From Thermococcus thioreducens (GTDB lineage: Archaea; Methanobacteriota_B; Thermococci; Thermococcales; Thermococcaceae): a DNA stretch of 64,000 bases. Under the pieces are notes generated by a model that saw only the letters and a list, made by a program, of their open reading frames with translations, made no database searches and was not told the DNA's origin. The position numbers were made by a program, and so were the translations under genes. Of this stretch, positions 44,652 through 52,937 are shown in pieces (positions within the stretch are counted from its first letter, which is position 1; each line of letters begins with the position of its first letter). The stretch covers positions 1,550,001 to 1,614,000 of the forward strand of contig NZ_CP015105.1 of NCBI RefSeq assembly GCF_002214545.1, given 5' to 3'.

Positions 44652-44710
44652 AGAACGGCTGAACCCCTCAACCTTTTAACTTTTGAGACCGACTCTTCTA
44701 CGGTGATCCC

Positions 44711-45193
44711 ATGAACGTTAGAAGGCTTGAGCTTCTTTTTGCACTGACGTTGATTCTGATGATGTACGTCTACCCGCTGGCCCTCGTGGGCCTCTGGCTC
44801 CTCATGGGAGAGCTCCCGAAGTACAGGGAGGAACTCAAAAGGTCGCTCATCGTTTTCATCGCCTCACTCCCCCTCTACGGGGCAAAGATAGCCCTCGGGA
44901 TCTCCGGATGGAGCAGGACACTCGGAATAACTCCCGTGGAGACCAGCCCCGCGGTGATAAACGCCGTCCACACAGTCTTCCTGACCCTGCAGTTCCTCAG
45001 CCTCTACTTCCTCTACCGCGCCCTCTCCCGGATGTCCGACGACACCGGCGCGGAGATGCTGAAGACCGGCGGGCTCATGCTCCTGGTTGCCATACCGCTC
45101 CACTTCGCCACGATAACGGCCTACTTTATTGCGACGTGGATGGGGCTAATTCTGATAATCTACGGACTTGAGCAGACAGTAGGGCACGGGTGA
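44711..45193 (+). CDS. Multi-pass membrane protein, unknown
   Basis: A 160-residue hydrophobic protein with about four or five membrane helices (around residues 7-34, 43-60, 83-106, 117-135 and 138-155). Short charged loops include SRMSDDTGAEMLKTGG. No transporter or enzyme motif was seen. It stands alone behind the candidate RNA, and its start is 60 bases after the 13-bp inverted repeat. Confidence 0.7.
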   Translation: MNVRRLELLFALTLILMMYVYPLALVGLWLLMGELPKYREELKRSLIVFIASLPLYGAKIALGISGWSRTLGITPVETSPAVINAVHTVFLTLQFLSLYFLYRALSRMSDDTGAEMLKTGGLMLLVAIPLHFATITAYFIATWMGLILIIYGLEQTVGHG

Positions 45194-45196
45194 TGT

Positions 45197-45346
45197 TCAG
45201 GCCACCCACTCAACCTCGTACTCCCTGGCCCCTAGCTTTTTCATCTCCTCTCTGGCTATCTCTTCGGCCTTTCTCACATCATTGGTCACCACGATGCGCT
45301 CCTCCGGGAGCGTGTGGTCGAAGTAGTAAACGATCCTAACCAGCAC
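45197..45346 (-). CDS. 49-residue mini-protein A
   Basis: A GTG-initiated frame decoded from 45346 gives MLVRIVYYFDHTLPEERIVV followed by TNDVRKAEEIAREEMKKLGA and REYEVEWVA. The predicted order is strand-strand-helix-strand. GGGGGTGG precedes the start by four bases. A TATA box (TTATAAAG, about 45393-45400) and a TGM-like motif (45362-45378) lie upstream. Its size and layout match the neighbour at 45541-45690. No family was recognised; it is too short for most gene callers. Confidence 0.72.
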   Translation of the reverse strand: MLVRIVYYFDHTLPEERIVVTNDVRKAEEIAREEMKKLGAREYEVEWVA

Positions 45347-45361
45347 ATTACCACCCCCACA

Positions 45362-45378
45362 TATCACCAGCAGTGATG
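45362..45378 (-). promoter_or_regulatory. TGM-like motif upstream of mini-protein A
   Basis: TATCAC-CAGCA-GTGATG matches the Thermococcales glycolytic motif (TATCAC-N5-GTGATA) at 11 of 12 fixed bases. It falls over the predicted transcription start, downstream of the TATA box, the position at which the Tgr regulator represses glycolytic genes. Confidence 0.5.
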
Positions 45379-45540
45379 GAACATTGGGGGAGCTTTATAA
45401 GTATTATTGTATTTTAATGTCCACGAATAGACAAAAATTCACAACCCAAAAAGTACATCCATGCACACCAACGGCATATCGTCCATAGAAGGACACTGAA
45501 ATACGCCCTTGGGAGAAGGTGGGAAGAAGGACAGAGAGAA

Positions 45541-45690
45541 TCAGTCAATCTTTTCGAGCTCGAAGACCCTCGCCTCCTTCCGTCTCAGCTCCTGGAGCGC
45601 AAGTCTTCTTGCCTCGTCGGCCGTTTCGGCCTCAAAGACTATTGTTTTACCGTGGCTTTCCCCGCCGTGGAGGGTAAGGGCCCATTTCAT
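45541..45690 (-). CDS. 49-residue mini-protein B
   Basis: The frame from ATG 45690 gives MKWALTLHGGESHGKTIVFE, AETADEARRLALQELRRKEA and RVFELEKID. It has the same length and strand-strand-helix-strand plan as mini-protein A. GGTGAT precedes the start by a few bases. It is divergent from the JAMM protease gene, sharing a 64-base promoter region. Function is unknown. Confidence 0.72.
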   Translation of the reverse strand: MKWALTLHGGESHGKTIVFEAETADEARRLALQELRRKEARVFELEKID

Positions 45691-45754
45691 CGTATCACCG
45701 GCAGAGCGTTGTCACATCTCCAAGCTTTATAAGTCTAACGGGGGAGTTTTAATC

Positions 45755-46156
45755 ATGGGACTGATAATCCGACAAGATGATTTAAAGACAGTTATCAAAA
45801 TGGCAGAAAGGAGCACCGTCGAGGTATGCGGCTTCCTCTTCGGAAGGAGGGAGGGTGGAAACTTCATCGTCGAAGAGGTTCGCTTCGTTCCCAACAGGCT
45901 GAACTCCCCAACAGCATTTGAGATGGAGCCGGTCGAGATGGTAAGGGCAATCGACGAGGCCGGGGAGAGGGGACTTGAGGTTATCGGCATCTTCCATTCC
46001 CACCTGAAGTGCCCGCCGAGACCGAGTGGCAGGGACTTGAAAGGCATGAGACTCTGGCCGGTCGTCTGGCTGATAGTTGACGAGAAAGGAAACTACGGGG
46101 CGTATGTGCTGGAAGGGAACAAAATCCGAGAGGTAAGGATTGTAGAAAAAGAATAA
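45755..46156 (+). CDS. JAMM/MPN+ metalloprotease
   Basis: A 133-residue zinc isopeptidase of the JAB1/MPN family. Glu23 and the motif HSHLKCPPRPSGRD (His81, His83, Ser91, Asp94) form the JAMM active site. Archaeal members remove ubiquitin-like SAMP proteins from targets or process their C-termini. The start at 45755 follows GGGGGAG, and TTTATAAG lies about 25 bases before that. It belongs to protein turnover, like the CDC48 genes. Confidence 0.93.
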   Translation: MGLIIRQDDLKTVIKMAERSTVEVCGFLFGRREGGNFIVEEVRFVPNRLNSPTAFEMEPVEMVRAIDEAGERGLEVIGIFHSHLKCPPRPSGRDLKGMRLWPVVWLIVDEKGNYGAYVLEGNKIREVRIVEKE

Positions 46157-46272
46157 ACATTGTTATTTTTCAGGCACAGCTTCTTCGGATTGAGATATTT
46201 AAGGTGCTGATGGGTTAAAGTCATTAAATGTTTTAAGCATTACAACCAATTACTGACTAGGTGAATGAGAGT

Positions 46273-46460
46273 ATGGAAGACCTCACGATAAAAAACTCAT
46301 TGGAGAACTCGATGTTAGGACTGTTCGGGAATTGCTTGAGGCTGAGGAGGTAAAGCGGGAGATAAAAGAACTTACTAAAACCGTAAGGCGGGGAATGTTT
46401 GGAGAGGGTGGAACAAGCGAAGAGTTCAGAATACTCAGGGCAGAGGTGAATGAGCAGTGA
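46273..46460 (+). pseudogene. Antitoxin of a VapBC pair, frameshifted in an A-run
   Basis: From ATG 46273 the frame gives MEDLTIKN and then stops. Adding one A to the six-A run at 46290-46295 restores MEDLTIKKLIGELDVRTVRE, LLEAEEVKREIKELTKTVRR and a terminal VNEQ. Its TGA (46458-46460) overlaps the GTG of the toxin. AGGTGA lies upstream. The restored 62-residue product is helical and charged, as expected for a toxin-masking antitoxin. The break may be a real loss, slippage in translation, or a sequencing error. Confidence 0.65.
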
Positions 46461-46939
46461 TATACATTGACACGAGCGTTTTCTACCACTACACCACCAA
46501 CGGAGAGTTTGCTGATTTCGCCGAAGAGATACTAACCTCAACCGAGCCGAAGATAACTTCGGACACTGTAGTTGATGAGTTTCTCTTTATTGCTATTAGG
46601 CGTGAGGTCAAAAGGAACTTTGGTATAAGCTCCATTCTCAGCCCCAAAAAGAGGCTCGTAAAAAATGAGGAGCTCCTCGAATTTGTTTACGAAACAGGGA
46701 AGCGAGCGCTTGCGGTTCTAGATAGGTTCGACGTCATGGTCATTCCAGATTCCCGTGACTGGGCAAAAATCCTGGTTCTAATGAGGTTCTACAAACTCTT
46801 GCCCCACGACGCAAGAATAATAGCCACTGCCCTCGAATATGGAGCAAAGAAGGTTGCAACTTTCGACAGGGACTTTGAAGTAGCGGGGGAAATAGTGGAG
46901 CTAGTCCCAAGCTCATTCTGGAAGTCTACTCTTCCCTAA
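46457..46939 (+). CDS. VapC-like PIN-domain toxin
   Basis: A 160-residue PIN nuclease. IYIDTSVFYHY places the first aspartate at residue 5; VVDEFLFIAI supplies a glutamate, LLPHDARIIATAL an aspartate, and VATFDRDFEVAGE the last acids. It begins at a GTG that overlaps the antitoxin stop and runs 14 bases into the 3-prime end of mobB. If the antitoxin is truly broken, the toxin could be unrestrained or itself inactive. Confidence 0.85.
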   Translation: MIYIDTSVFYHYTTNGEFADFAEEILTSTEPKITSDTVVDEFLFIAIRREVKRNFGISSILSPKKRLVKNEELLEFVYETGKRALAVLDRFDVMVIPDSRDWAKILVLMRFYKLLPHDARIIATALEYGAKKVATFDRDFEVAGEIVELVPSSFWKSTLP

Positions 46940-47660
46940 TTACTATCTCTATCCTCTTCCCCTCGCGGTAGCCCTTCATGCTCGACAGCATGCCCCTTAT
47001 CGTCTTCTCGACCAGCTCCTGCACCCAGTCCTTCATCGGCAGTATCTGCCCGTCTATCTTGACGGTTACTTTCGGTTTCTGGCTGAGGACGACGCAGTCC
47101 TTCAGGGTTTTCTCGCCATTGACTATCATCCTCGCCATCTCGGCACACTTGAATCCACACATGCCGCAGTCTATGTTGGGGAGCATGAAGGCCCTCCTCT
47201 CCACGATATCGGCGAGCTTTTCTGGCTCTTTGGTGGCATCTATCACGGGAAGGCCTTCCACCTCCCCAACACCGGTTGAGGCTATAACCCCGCTCACCGC
47301 TATAGCTAGGCCGTCGTTGAGCTCTCTGACTTCATCTGCGTCCCTCGCGCATATCACCTTGGGGACGTGCCGGAGGGACTTGAAGCCCTCAAGCAGGAGG
47401 AAGTCGGCGTTGACCATGGAGAAGAGAGCGTTTACGTCCCCGGCCCTGAAGAGCACCGCGTCGGTGTCATGGGCTCGAACCACGACGGTATCAGCGATCC
47501 GCGAAAACTTCCAGGTGTCGCTTCCTTCCCTGTCAAAATCGGCGTGCATGCTCTTCGCTACGGCAACACGGTAACCTTTCTCCTTCAGCACTTTAGCGAC
47601 GGCTTCAACGGCCGTCGTCTTTCCGCTCTTTTTGAAACCCACAAAGGCAACCGCCCTCAT
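46926..47660 (-). CDS. mobB: Molybdopterin-guanine dinucleotide biosynthesis protein MobB-like
   Basis: A P-loop GTPase of 244 residues. GFKKSGKTTAVEAV at the start, FLLLEGFKS and an added C-terminal CGMCGFKC (a likely Fe-S ligand set, about residues 175-182) characterise the archaeal form. MobB assists attachment of nucleotide to the molybdenum or tungsten cofactor. It is followed on the same strand by no other cofactor gene, but moeA lies in the same window. Confidence 0.9.
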   Translation of the reverse strand: MRAVAFVGFKKSGKTTAVEAVAKVLKEKGYRVAVAKSMHADFDREGSDTWKFSRIADTVVVRAHDTDAVLFRAGDVNALFSMVNADFLLLEGFKSLRHVPKVICARDADEVRELNDGLAIAVSGVIASTGVGEVEGLPVIDATKEPEKLADIVERRAFMLPNIDCGMCGFKCAEMARMIVNGEKTLKDCVVLSQKPKVTVKIDGQILPMKDWVQELVEKTIRGMLSSMKGYREGKRIEIVIREE

Positions 47661-47669
47661 CTCAATCCC

Positions 47670-47885
47670 TCACAGGAGCATTATCCAGTTCATGTCCTCT
47701 ATCTTGACCACCAGCGCCTTTGCCTTGTTTCCAGCTATGTCGGAGACGTCACGGATCAGTACGACCTCCTCGTCGAAGTCTTCGAGGATTCCGGTAAAGG
47801 AGTGCTCGTTGCTAACCGCCAAAGCCACCCTTTTGCCCTTCCACGCCTCAAGGGTCCTGTCCAGCAGGTACTGCTTCTCGCCCAT
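47670..47885 (-). CDS. LSm/Sm-like RNA-binding protein
   Basis: A 71-residue protein. LEAWKGKRVALAVSNEHSFTG, LEDFDEEVVLIRDV and the closing AKALVVKIEDMNWIML reproduce the two Sm motifs of the beta barrel that forms RNA-binding rings. The start at 47885 follows GGGGGTGAGAG. It ends ten bases before mobB on the same strand. Confidence 0.8.
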   Translation of the reverse strand: MGEKQYLLDRTLEAWKGKRVALAVSNEHSFTGILEDFDEEVVLIRDVSDIAGNKAKALVVKIEDMNWIMLL

Positions 47886-47948
47886 CCTCTCACCCCCAGA
47901 AACCAAAAACCTATAAGGCTTTTAACCGTTTCCGGTTCCGGTGATAGA

Positions 47949-48776
47949 ATGAGGTTCGTCACAAAGAACGAAGCGGTAAGAAAGTCGTTTCTCGAAGACC
48001 TGAGAAAGGAGGGTATCAAGTTCGAGCTTCATGAGAGACTCGGCTACGAGGCCTTTGTTGGATATCTGCTTGAGGGAACGCTTGAGGAGATAAGCGCGCA
48101 GATCGATGTTATCGAGGGCGCCGACAGAGAGGCACTAAGGGAGGGGTTCCTCTCTTTTAGAGAGAGCCTCAACCACATCCTGGAGCACATCAAGGTCGGC
48201 GAGAGGTTCGAGACCCTGATTCAGGAGGGCCCGTGGGTTGCAGAGCTCCTCGACCAGCTAACGAGGAACGGGGCAATAGAGTACAGCGACGGGGTCATCA
48301 AGCTGAGGGAGGGGGTTGACGTTACAAAGCTCCATTTTGAGTTCAAGTTCCCATTTAACCTCGTCCACAGTCCCGAGAGCGCCGAGAAGATAGCCAAGCA
48401 GTTCGCATTCACAGACCTCGCCATGGAGTACGAGTTCGAGATACTGGAGCTGGACATAGCCAAGATAAACACCCTCGGGAAGATAGCATCGCGCTACTTT
48501 CCGGAGGACTACCTGCTGAGGGTTTACTTTGCACTGATAGGCCGCTCGATACTGGCGGGGGAAATACTCAAGTCTCTCGGCAACGAGAAGGTTCCGGAGG
48601 AAGAGCTGGTCAAGGCGTTCGTGAGGGCCTCACCCATCTCGATACCCACAGAGAAAGGAACCCTCGTCATCAACTACTCCCCAAAGGCCGTTGAAGAGGT
48701 CCTCCGCTTCCTCAAGAGAACCGGCTACGTCGAGATAAAGGCGGGAAAGGTCAAGAAGCTCAAAGATTTGGTCTAA
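47949..48776 (+). CDS. Conserved hypothetical protein, 275 aa
   Basis: A soluble, highly charged, mostly helical protein starting MRFVTKNEAVRKSFLEDLRK. Central parts include VIEGADREALREGFLSFRES and ELLDQLTRNGAIEYSDGVIK, the second resembling a winged-helix segment. The C-terminal AVEEVLRFLKRTGYVEIKAG resembles another winged helix. GGTGATAG precedes the ATG. A longer open frame to the left is mobB/LSm in mirror image. No function could be assigned. Confidence 0.7.
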   Translation: MRFVTKNEAVRKSFLEDLRKEGIKFELHERLGYEAFVGYLLEGTLEEISAQIDVIEGADREALREGFLSFRESLNHILEHIKVGERFETLIQEGPWVAELLDQLTRNGAIEYSDGVIKLREGVDVTKLHFEFKFPFNLVHSPESAEKIAKQFAFTDLAMEYEFEILELDIAKINTLGKIASRYFPEDYLLRVYFALIGRSILAGEILKSLGNEKVPEEELVKAFVRASPISIPTEKGTLVINYSPKAVEEVLRFLKRTGYVEIKAGKVKKLKDLV

Positions 48777-48867
48777 TCAACCTTTCTTGTCCTCTTTTGA
48801 TTCTTGGTCTGGCCTCTTCTGCGCCATAAAGGACGAGAAGGTCTTTGTGGCTGGGTTCTGAGACAGC

Positions 48868-49575
48868 CTACTCATCGGGAGTCAGATACTTTAGCCTCGC
48901 CCTTCCATTCTTCTCCAGCCACTCCAGCAGTTCCCTAGCAAACTCAAACTTCTTCCTCTTGCTCTCCCAGACCGGCGAGTGCGCTCGAAGGCCCGGTTTG
49001 CTCCACCTCCCCACGATCTCGCCGAAGTCGAAGCCGACCAGAACTATCTCCCTCGCACCCAGCTCTTCGGCCAGAAAAGCGGCCCTGTCGCCGTCGGTAA
49101 AGCCTCCGAAGTTGTAAACTATGTCCAGAGGCTCCGTCTGGCAGGTTCCGAGTATCCTCGAAAACATCGGTACGTAAACGGCCATCTTCTCCACGTTGTC
49201 CCCGTGGGCGTGGATTACCATAAAGGCCCCCCTGTCGTTGGCCAGCTTTAAGTCAGGAATCCTGCCGTCGAGGTCCGTAACCACTATATCTGGAAGAAGG
49301 CCGGCATCAAGGAGTGCGGAGGTTGCCCCATCGGCCGCTATCAGCGTCCCATCGGAGAAGTCGTGCTCCGCCAGTGCCTTCTCCAGACTTGGACCACAGC
49401 CAAAGACGTAGGCCTTTCTCCCGACGACGGCCGCCAGCTCGTCCCTCAGGATATAGTCGTCCCCCTCAAGCAGCAGTGCCCTCAACAGCTCCGCTGCCCC
49501 CCGATCTTCCTCAGCGGAGTAGCCCATCTCGCGGACGATCCTCATATAGAACGGCTCCCACTCTTTCCACTCCAT
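48868..49575 (-). CDS. mptE: 6-hydroxymethyl-7,8-dihydropterin pyrophosphokinase (MptE-like, DUF115)
   Basis: A 235-residue DUF115 protein. VFGCGPSLEKAL, LIAADGATSALLDAG, IVVTDLDG and the later IVLVGFDFGEIVG match archaeal MptE, which pyrophosphorylates the pterin precursor in tetrahydrofolate-like cofactor synthesis. Length and motif order agree with the family. Confidence 0.9.
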   Translation of the reverse strand: MEWKEWEPFYMRIVREMGYSAEEDRGAAELLRALLLEGDDYILRDELAAVVGRKAYVFGCGPSLEKALAEHDFSDGTLIAADGATSALLDAGLLPDIVVTDLDGRIPDLKLANDRGAFMVIHAHGDNVEKMAVYVPMFSRILGTCQTEPLDIVYNFGGFTDGDRAAFLAEELGAREIVLVGFDFGEIVGRWSKPGLRAHSPVWESKRKKFEFARELLEWLEKNGRARLKYLTPDE

Positions 49576-49607
49576 CCCAACACCACCAAACGGTGGATGT
49601 GTACCTT

Positions 49608-50069
49608 TTAAACCCTCCTCAGCTTTTCGTCTATCCTAAGCATTTCCCTCCACTGCCTCCCCGGCCAGTAAATCTGACCGCAGTTTTGGCAGACGTAGAA
49701 CTCGTCGTATTTTTGATAGACGCTCTCGGGAACCTTGCCTCTAACTTCATCCCTGGAAATCGGCCGGATGAGACCGTTGCACTTCGGACAGCGCGCGTTG
49801 GGAGGAAACAGCTCCCTGAACTCAATGCCGTGCTCCTTAAGCTCCCTTATCTGCTCCTCCAGGGAGTTTGAGTTCAGGGGAATTACCTTCAGGCCAAGCC
49901 TCTTCGCCCTCCCGGCTAAGCCAGAATCCCTGGTAAGGACAACGCGCTCCTCCTCAAGGGCCACCCTGATTATCTCATCGTCGTCCTCAACGCCGTAGAG
50001 CGTGTCGTAGCCGTACAGCCGGAGCCACCTCGCGAGCCGGCCGAGCATCATGTCCGCTATGAACCTCAT
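49608..50069 (-). CDS. Mut7-C RNase-domain protein with zinc ribbon
   Basis: A 153-residue protein. The PIN-like Mut7-C fold runs FIADMMLGRLARWLRLYGYD, VVLTRDSGLA and KVIPLNSN. A zinc ribbon follows, with CPKC near residue 93 and CQNC near 126. It is predicted to act on RNA. It lies 32 bases downstream of mptE on the opposite side of that gene. Confidence 0.9.
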   Translation of the reverse strand: MRFIADMMLGRLARWLRLYGYDTLYGVEDDDEIIRVALEEERVVLTRDSGLAGRAKRLGLKVIPLNSNSLEEQIRELKEHGIEFRELFPPNARCPKCNGLIRPISRDEVRGKVPESVYQKYDEFYVCQNCGQIYWPGRQWREMLRIDEKLRRV

Positions 50070-50133
50070 GTTCAGGAGTTGGAGGCAATCCTTATAAGGG
50101 GACTATTTCACAGCCATGAAATAGGTGGTGGAT

Positions 50134-50883
50134 TTGATAGTCTACTTCATCGGCACCGGCGGAAGCGAGGGGATTCCTGCTCATCTATGCACCTGTCCGA
50201 CATGCAACGAGGCAAGAAAGCTCGGCTTCGCCCAGAGGCTGCCCTCAACGGTGGCAATAATCACCGAAAACCGAAAGGCGGTGCTGTTCGACGTTGGAAC
50301 CGACATAAGGGACTTCCTGAACGTTCCGCTGGAGGCGATTTTCCTCACCCACTGGCACCACGACCACATCTATGGCCTCTACAAGCTCAGATGGATGGCG
50401 ATGGAAACGCCGCTTTACGCCCCTGCGGGCCACGCCGATGCGCTAATCCTCCGCGAGCCCAAGAACCTCCAGCCGAGAACGATAAAACCTTTCGAGGGGA
50501 TTGAACTCGACACCCTTAGAATCACCGCCCTAAAGCTCAACCATCAGGTTGAGACCCTCGGATACCTCATAGAGGAGAACGGTAAGAGGGTGGCCCTTAT
50601 CTACGACACCAAGGGCCTCCCAGAGGAGACGTGGGAGTTTTTAAAAGCTAAGGCCCCGCTCAGACTGGCGATAGTTGACGCAACCTATCCCCCAGGGACC
50701 GACGACCCCTACCACAACAACGTTGACGAGGCGGCTGAGATAGGGCTTGAGCCCGCCGAGAGGACCGTCCTCAGCCACATCTCCCACAAAAACCTGCCCT
50801 TCCTCCAGCTGACCGAGTACGTGAGGAAGAGGTGGGGGAACAGGGTTCTCGTCGCCTACGACGGCATGGTGTTCTACGTCTAA
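50134..50883 (+). CDS. MBL-fold metallohydrolase, PhnP-like
   Basis: A 249-residue metallo-beta-lactamase-fold phosphodiesterase. A zinc-type CTCPTC triad (Cys19, Cys21, Cys24) is followed by LTHWHHDH (residues 71-78) and ILDATYPPG-like VDATYPPGTDD with LSHISHKN. These match PhnP and related phosphodiesterases that use an extra structural zinc. A TTG start at 50134 is favoured because GGTGGTGG lies just before it, giving MIVYFIGTGGSEG. Confidence 0.87.
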   Translation: MIVYFIGTGGSEGIPAHLCTCPTCNEARKLGFAQRLPSTVAIITENRKAVLFDVGTDIRDFLNVPLEAIFLTHWHHDHIYGLYKLRWMAMETPLYAPAGHADALILREPKNLQPRTIKPFEGIELDTLRITALKLNHQVETLGYLIEENGKRVALIYDTKGLPEETWEFLKAKAPLRLAIVDATYPPGTDDPYHNNVDEAAEIGLEPAERTVLSHISHKNLPFLQLTEYVRKRWGNRVLVAYDGMVFYV

Positions 50884-50924
50884 ACGTTTTTATCAGCTTT
50901 TGCTCAAGGAGAACCGGTGATGCC

Positions 50925-51488
50925 ATGCGCGTTCTTGAGCTGGCAAAGAGGAGGAAGACAGTGAGGCAGTTTCTTCCAGAGAGGCCCTCAAAGGATGATT
51001 TAATGAAAGCCATCAAGGCGGCAAAGGAAGCGCCGAGCGGTATGAACGCCCAGCCATGGAAGTTCGTAATCATCGATGACGACTGGCTCAAGGGGAAGAT
51101 AAGGGAGCTCTGCGAGGAGGAAGAGAAAAAGTCCTACTCCAGAACCAAGGGCGACCTGATGGCCTGGCTAAACGCGAAGGGGTTCAAGCCGGAGAAGCCC
51201 TTCCTGAGCGAGGCCCCCTACCTAATCCTCGTCTTCGGACACACCAGAGCCCCCTACTGGCTCCAGTCAACGTGGATAGCCGTCGGATACCTTCTCCTTG
51301 CGCTCGAAGAGCTCGGCCTCGGAACGGTGACCTACACACCACCGAATCCTAAGCCAATCGAAGAGCTCCTGAAGGCCCCTCCGGAATACAAGCTCCAGAC
51401 AATACTTCCAGTCGGCTATCCAGCCGACCCAAAGCCCAAATACGAGAGAAAGAAGCTGGAGGACGTTGTGTCCTTCAACGGCTTCTGA
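50925..51488 (+). CDS. Nitroreductase-family flavoprotein
   Basis: A 187-residue FMN-dependent reductase. ELAKRRKTVRQFLPERPS, AAKEAPSGMNAQPWKFVII and the late VSFNGF are family features. AVGYLLLALEELGLGTVTYT includes the flavin-side helix. NAD(P)H is the likely donor; the substrate is unknown. The start at 50925 follows GGTGATG. The end overlaps the phosphatase gene by 14 bases. Confidence 0.9.
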   Translation: MRVLELAKRRKTVRQFLPERPSKDDLMKAIKAAKEAPSGMNAQPWKFVIIDDDWLKGKIRELCEEEEKKSYSRTKGDLMAWLNAKGFKPEKPFLSEAPYLILVFGHTRAPYWLQSTWIAVGYLLLALEELGLGTVTYTPPNPKPIEELLKAPPEYKLQTILPVGYPADPKPKYERKKLEDVVSFNGF

Positions 51489-51927
51489 GGAGCCTTTCAA
51501 GTTCTTTTAAAACTCCCATCTGCTCCTCCACCTCAACCACACCGGGCCTCAGGGAGCGAACCCTTCTCAGGGCCTCGCGCAGGGGGAGGCCCTTCGAGTA
51601 CATGAGCCATGCAACGGCAACCGTCCCACTCCTCCCGAGACCTCCCATGCAGTGGATCAGGACCTTTTTGCCCCCCGCAACCCTCGCCTCAATCCAGCGG
51701 AGGATTTCGAGGAGTTGCCCCAGGTCAGGGGCCGAGAAATCCCGAACGGGACTGTGGAGAACCTCAACGCCCCTCTTCCTCCATTCGTCTAGGCTGTAGG
51801 GGAGCTCAAACTCCTCAACGAGAACCACCACCGCATCGAAGGTTTCGGCAACTTCGCCTATCTCACTCCTCGCCGGCATCCGCGAGAATGCAACGTTATC
51901 GTCGACGAATCTGGCCGGGCGCCACAT
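51475..51927 (-). CDS. Dual-specificity protein phosphatase
   Basis: A 150-residue cysteine phosphatase. The signature HCMGGLGRSGT has Cys93 and Arg99, with Asp63 in VRDF as the general acid. Archaeal relatives dephosphorylate Ser/Thr/Tyr. The start at 51927 follows GGTGGT, two bases behind the nitrilase gene, so it ends the TldD-TldE operon. Confidence 0.9.
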   Translation of the reverse strand: MWRPARFVDDNVAFSRMPARSEIGEVAETFDAVVVLVEEFELPYSLDEWRKRGVEVLHSPVRDFSAPDLGQLLEILRWIEARVAGGKKVLIHCMGGLGRSGTVAVAWLMYSKGLPLREALRRVRSLRPGVVEVEEQMGVLKELERLLRSR

Positions 51928-51928
51928 G

Positions 51929-52639
51929 CTACCACCGGTCTGAGCTTTGCGATGGGAACTTAATACCTTTGGCATGCACTTCCACAACCAGCGTTCCATC
52001 CCCATCTGACGATGCCACGAGCTTTCCATCGGAACTGAAAACCCAAGCCCCGCCCGGCGGTGAGCTGTTGACTATGAATGTCCTAACACCGAGGAGTTCA
52101 GCCCGCTCGGACATTGCCTTCACATCCTCCTCGTTTGGCTCGCCGTAGTCCGGCGAGTACTCCATCGGCACGAAAATGAAGTCCGGCTTCTTTCTCCGAA
52201 CCCACTTCGCTATCCTCTTGTTATAGAGGTCGCCGCAGATGATTATCGCGGCCTTTCCAAACTCAGTTCTTGCAGTCCTTACTGTGTTGCCGGTGCAGAA
52301 CTTCATCGGCTCCTGGAACTTGCGGTGCTTGAGAATAACTCTTCCGTCCTGGCCTATGAGAAGGGCAGAGTTGTAGACGCAGTTTTTGTGGGGTTCGAGA
52401 AGACCAAAGACTATGTAAACGCCTGCTTCTCTTGCGAGTGAGCTTACGCGCTCAACTATCTCGCCGTAAAGCTCCGCCCCGCTGAAGTCCCACTCCTCGA
52501 AGCCAGTTAAACAGTACTCTGGGAAGACAACGAAGTCAGGGGCGTGCTCTATGGACTCTTTAAAGCGCTTCTCAAACTCTCTCCAGTTGGCCTCAAAGTT
52601 CCCAACCTCAACCTTCATCGGGATTAGAGCTACCTTCAT
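51929..52639 (-). CDS. Carbon-nitrogen hydrolase (nitrilase superfamily)
   Basis: A 236-residue enzyme with the catalytic triad Glu41 (FPEYCLTG), Lys107 (HRKFQEP) and Cys135 (IIICGDLYN). It hydrolyses an amide or nitrile; the substrate is not evident. It overlaps the preceding membrane-protein gene by 32 bases. Confidence 0.92.
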   Translation of the reverse strand: MKVALIPMKVEVGNFEANWREFEKRFKESIEHAPDFVVFPEYCLTGFEEWDFSGAELYGEIVERVSSLAREAGVYIVFGLLEPHKNCVYNSALLIGQDGRVILKHRKFQEPMKFCTGNTVRTARTEFGKAAIIICGDLYNKRIAKWVRRKKPDFIFVPMEYSPDYGEPNEEDVKAMSERAELLGVRTFIVNSSPPGGAWVFSSDGKLVASSDGDGTLVVEVHAKGIKFPSQSSDRW

Positions 52640-52937
52640 TTTTCTCCCTCCTTGAGATGTGTCCCTTCAAGCCGTCCAGCGCAACCACAAGGATTCCAAC
52701 CGCCACGAAATTCCAGGGATCCCCTTCTTTCCTACCTATGAGGTACAGAACCACAAACAGGAAAGCCAAAGAAATTGCCCTCTCAACAGCTTTGCCAAGT
52801 TTGAGCTTATCGGAGATAGCCAACGCTATCATGTAGAGAGTCGCAAGGAGAAAGTAGAGCCTGCCGATGAAATAAGCCGGCAGGAAGAAGAGGGCGATGA
52901 GGAGGAGAACCGCGAGAACTGCCAGGGCGTCCTTCAT
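52608..52937 (-). CDS. Small membrane protein, unknown
   Basis: A 109-residue protein with about four hydrophobic segments (residues 5-23, 27-42, 50-66 and 72-86) and a charged C-terminal tail (RREKNEGSSNPDEG). The start at 52937 follows GAGGTGG and overlaps the tldE stop by four bases. Unknown role; its place between tldE and a nitrilase hints at a shared task. Confidence 0.72.
   Translation of the reverse strand: MKDALAVLAVLLLIALFFLPAYFIGRLYFLLATLYMIALAISDKLKLGKAVERAISLAFLFVVLYLIGRKEGDPWNFVAVGILVVALDGLKGHISRREKNEGSSNPDEG

Noticed and set aside
47367-47948. Upstream extension of the 275-residue protein
   Set aside because: The extension is antisense to mobB and the LSm gene; GGTGATAG before the ATG at 47949 fixes the real start.
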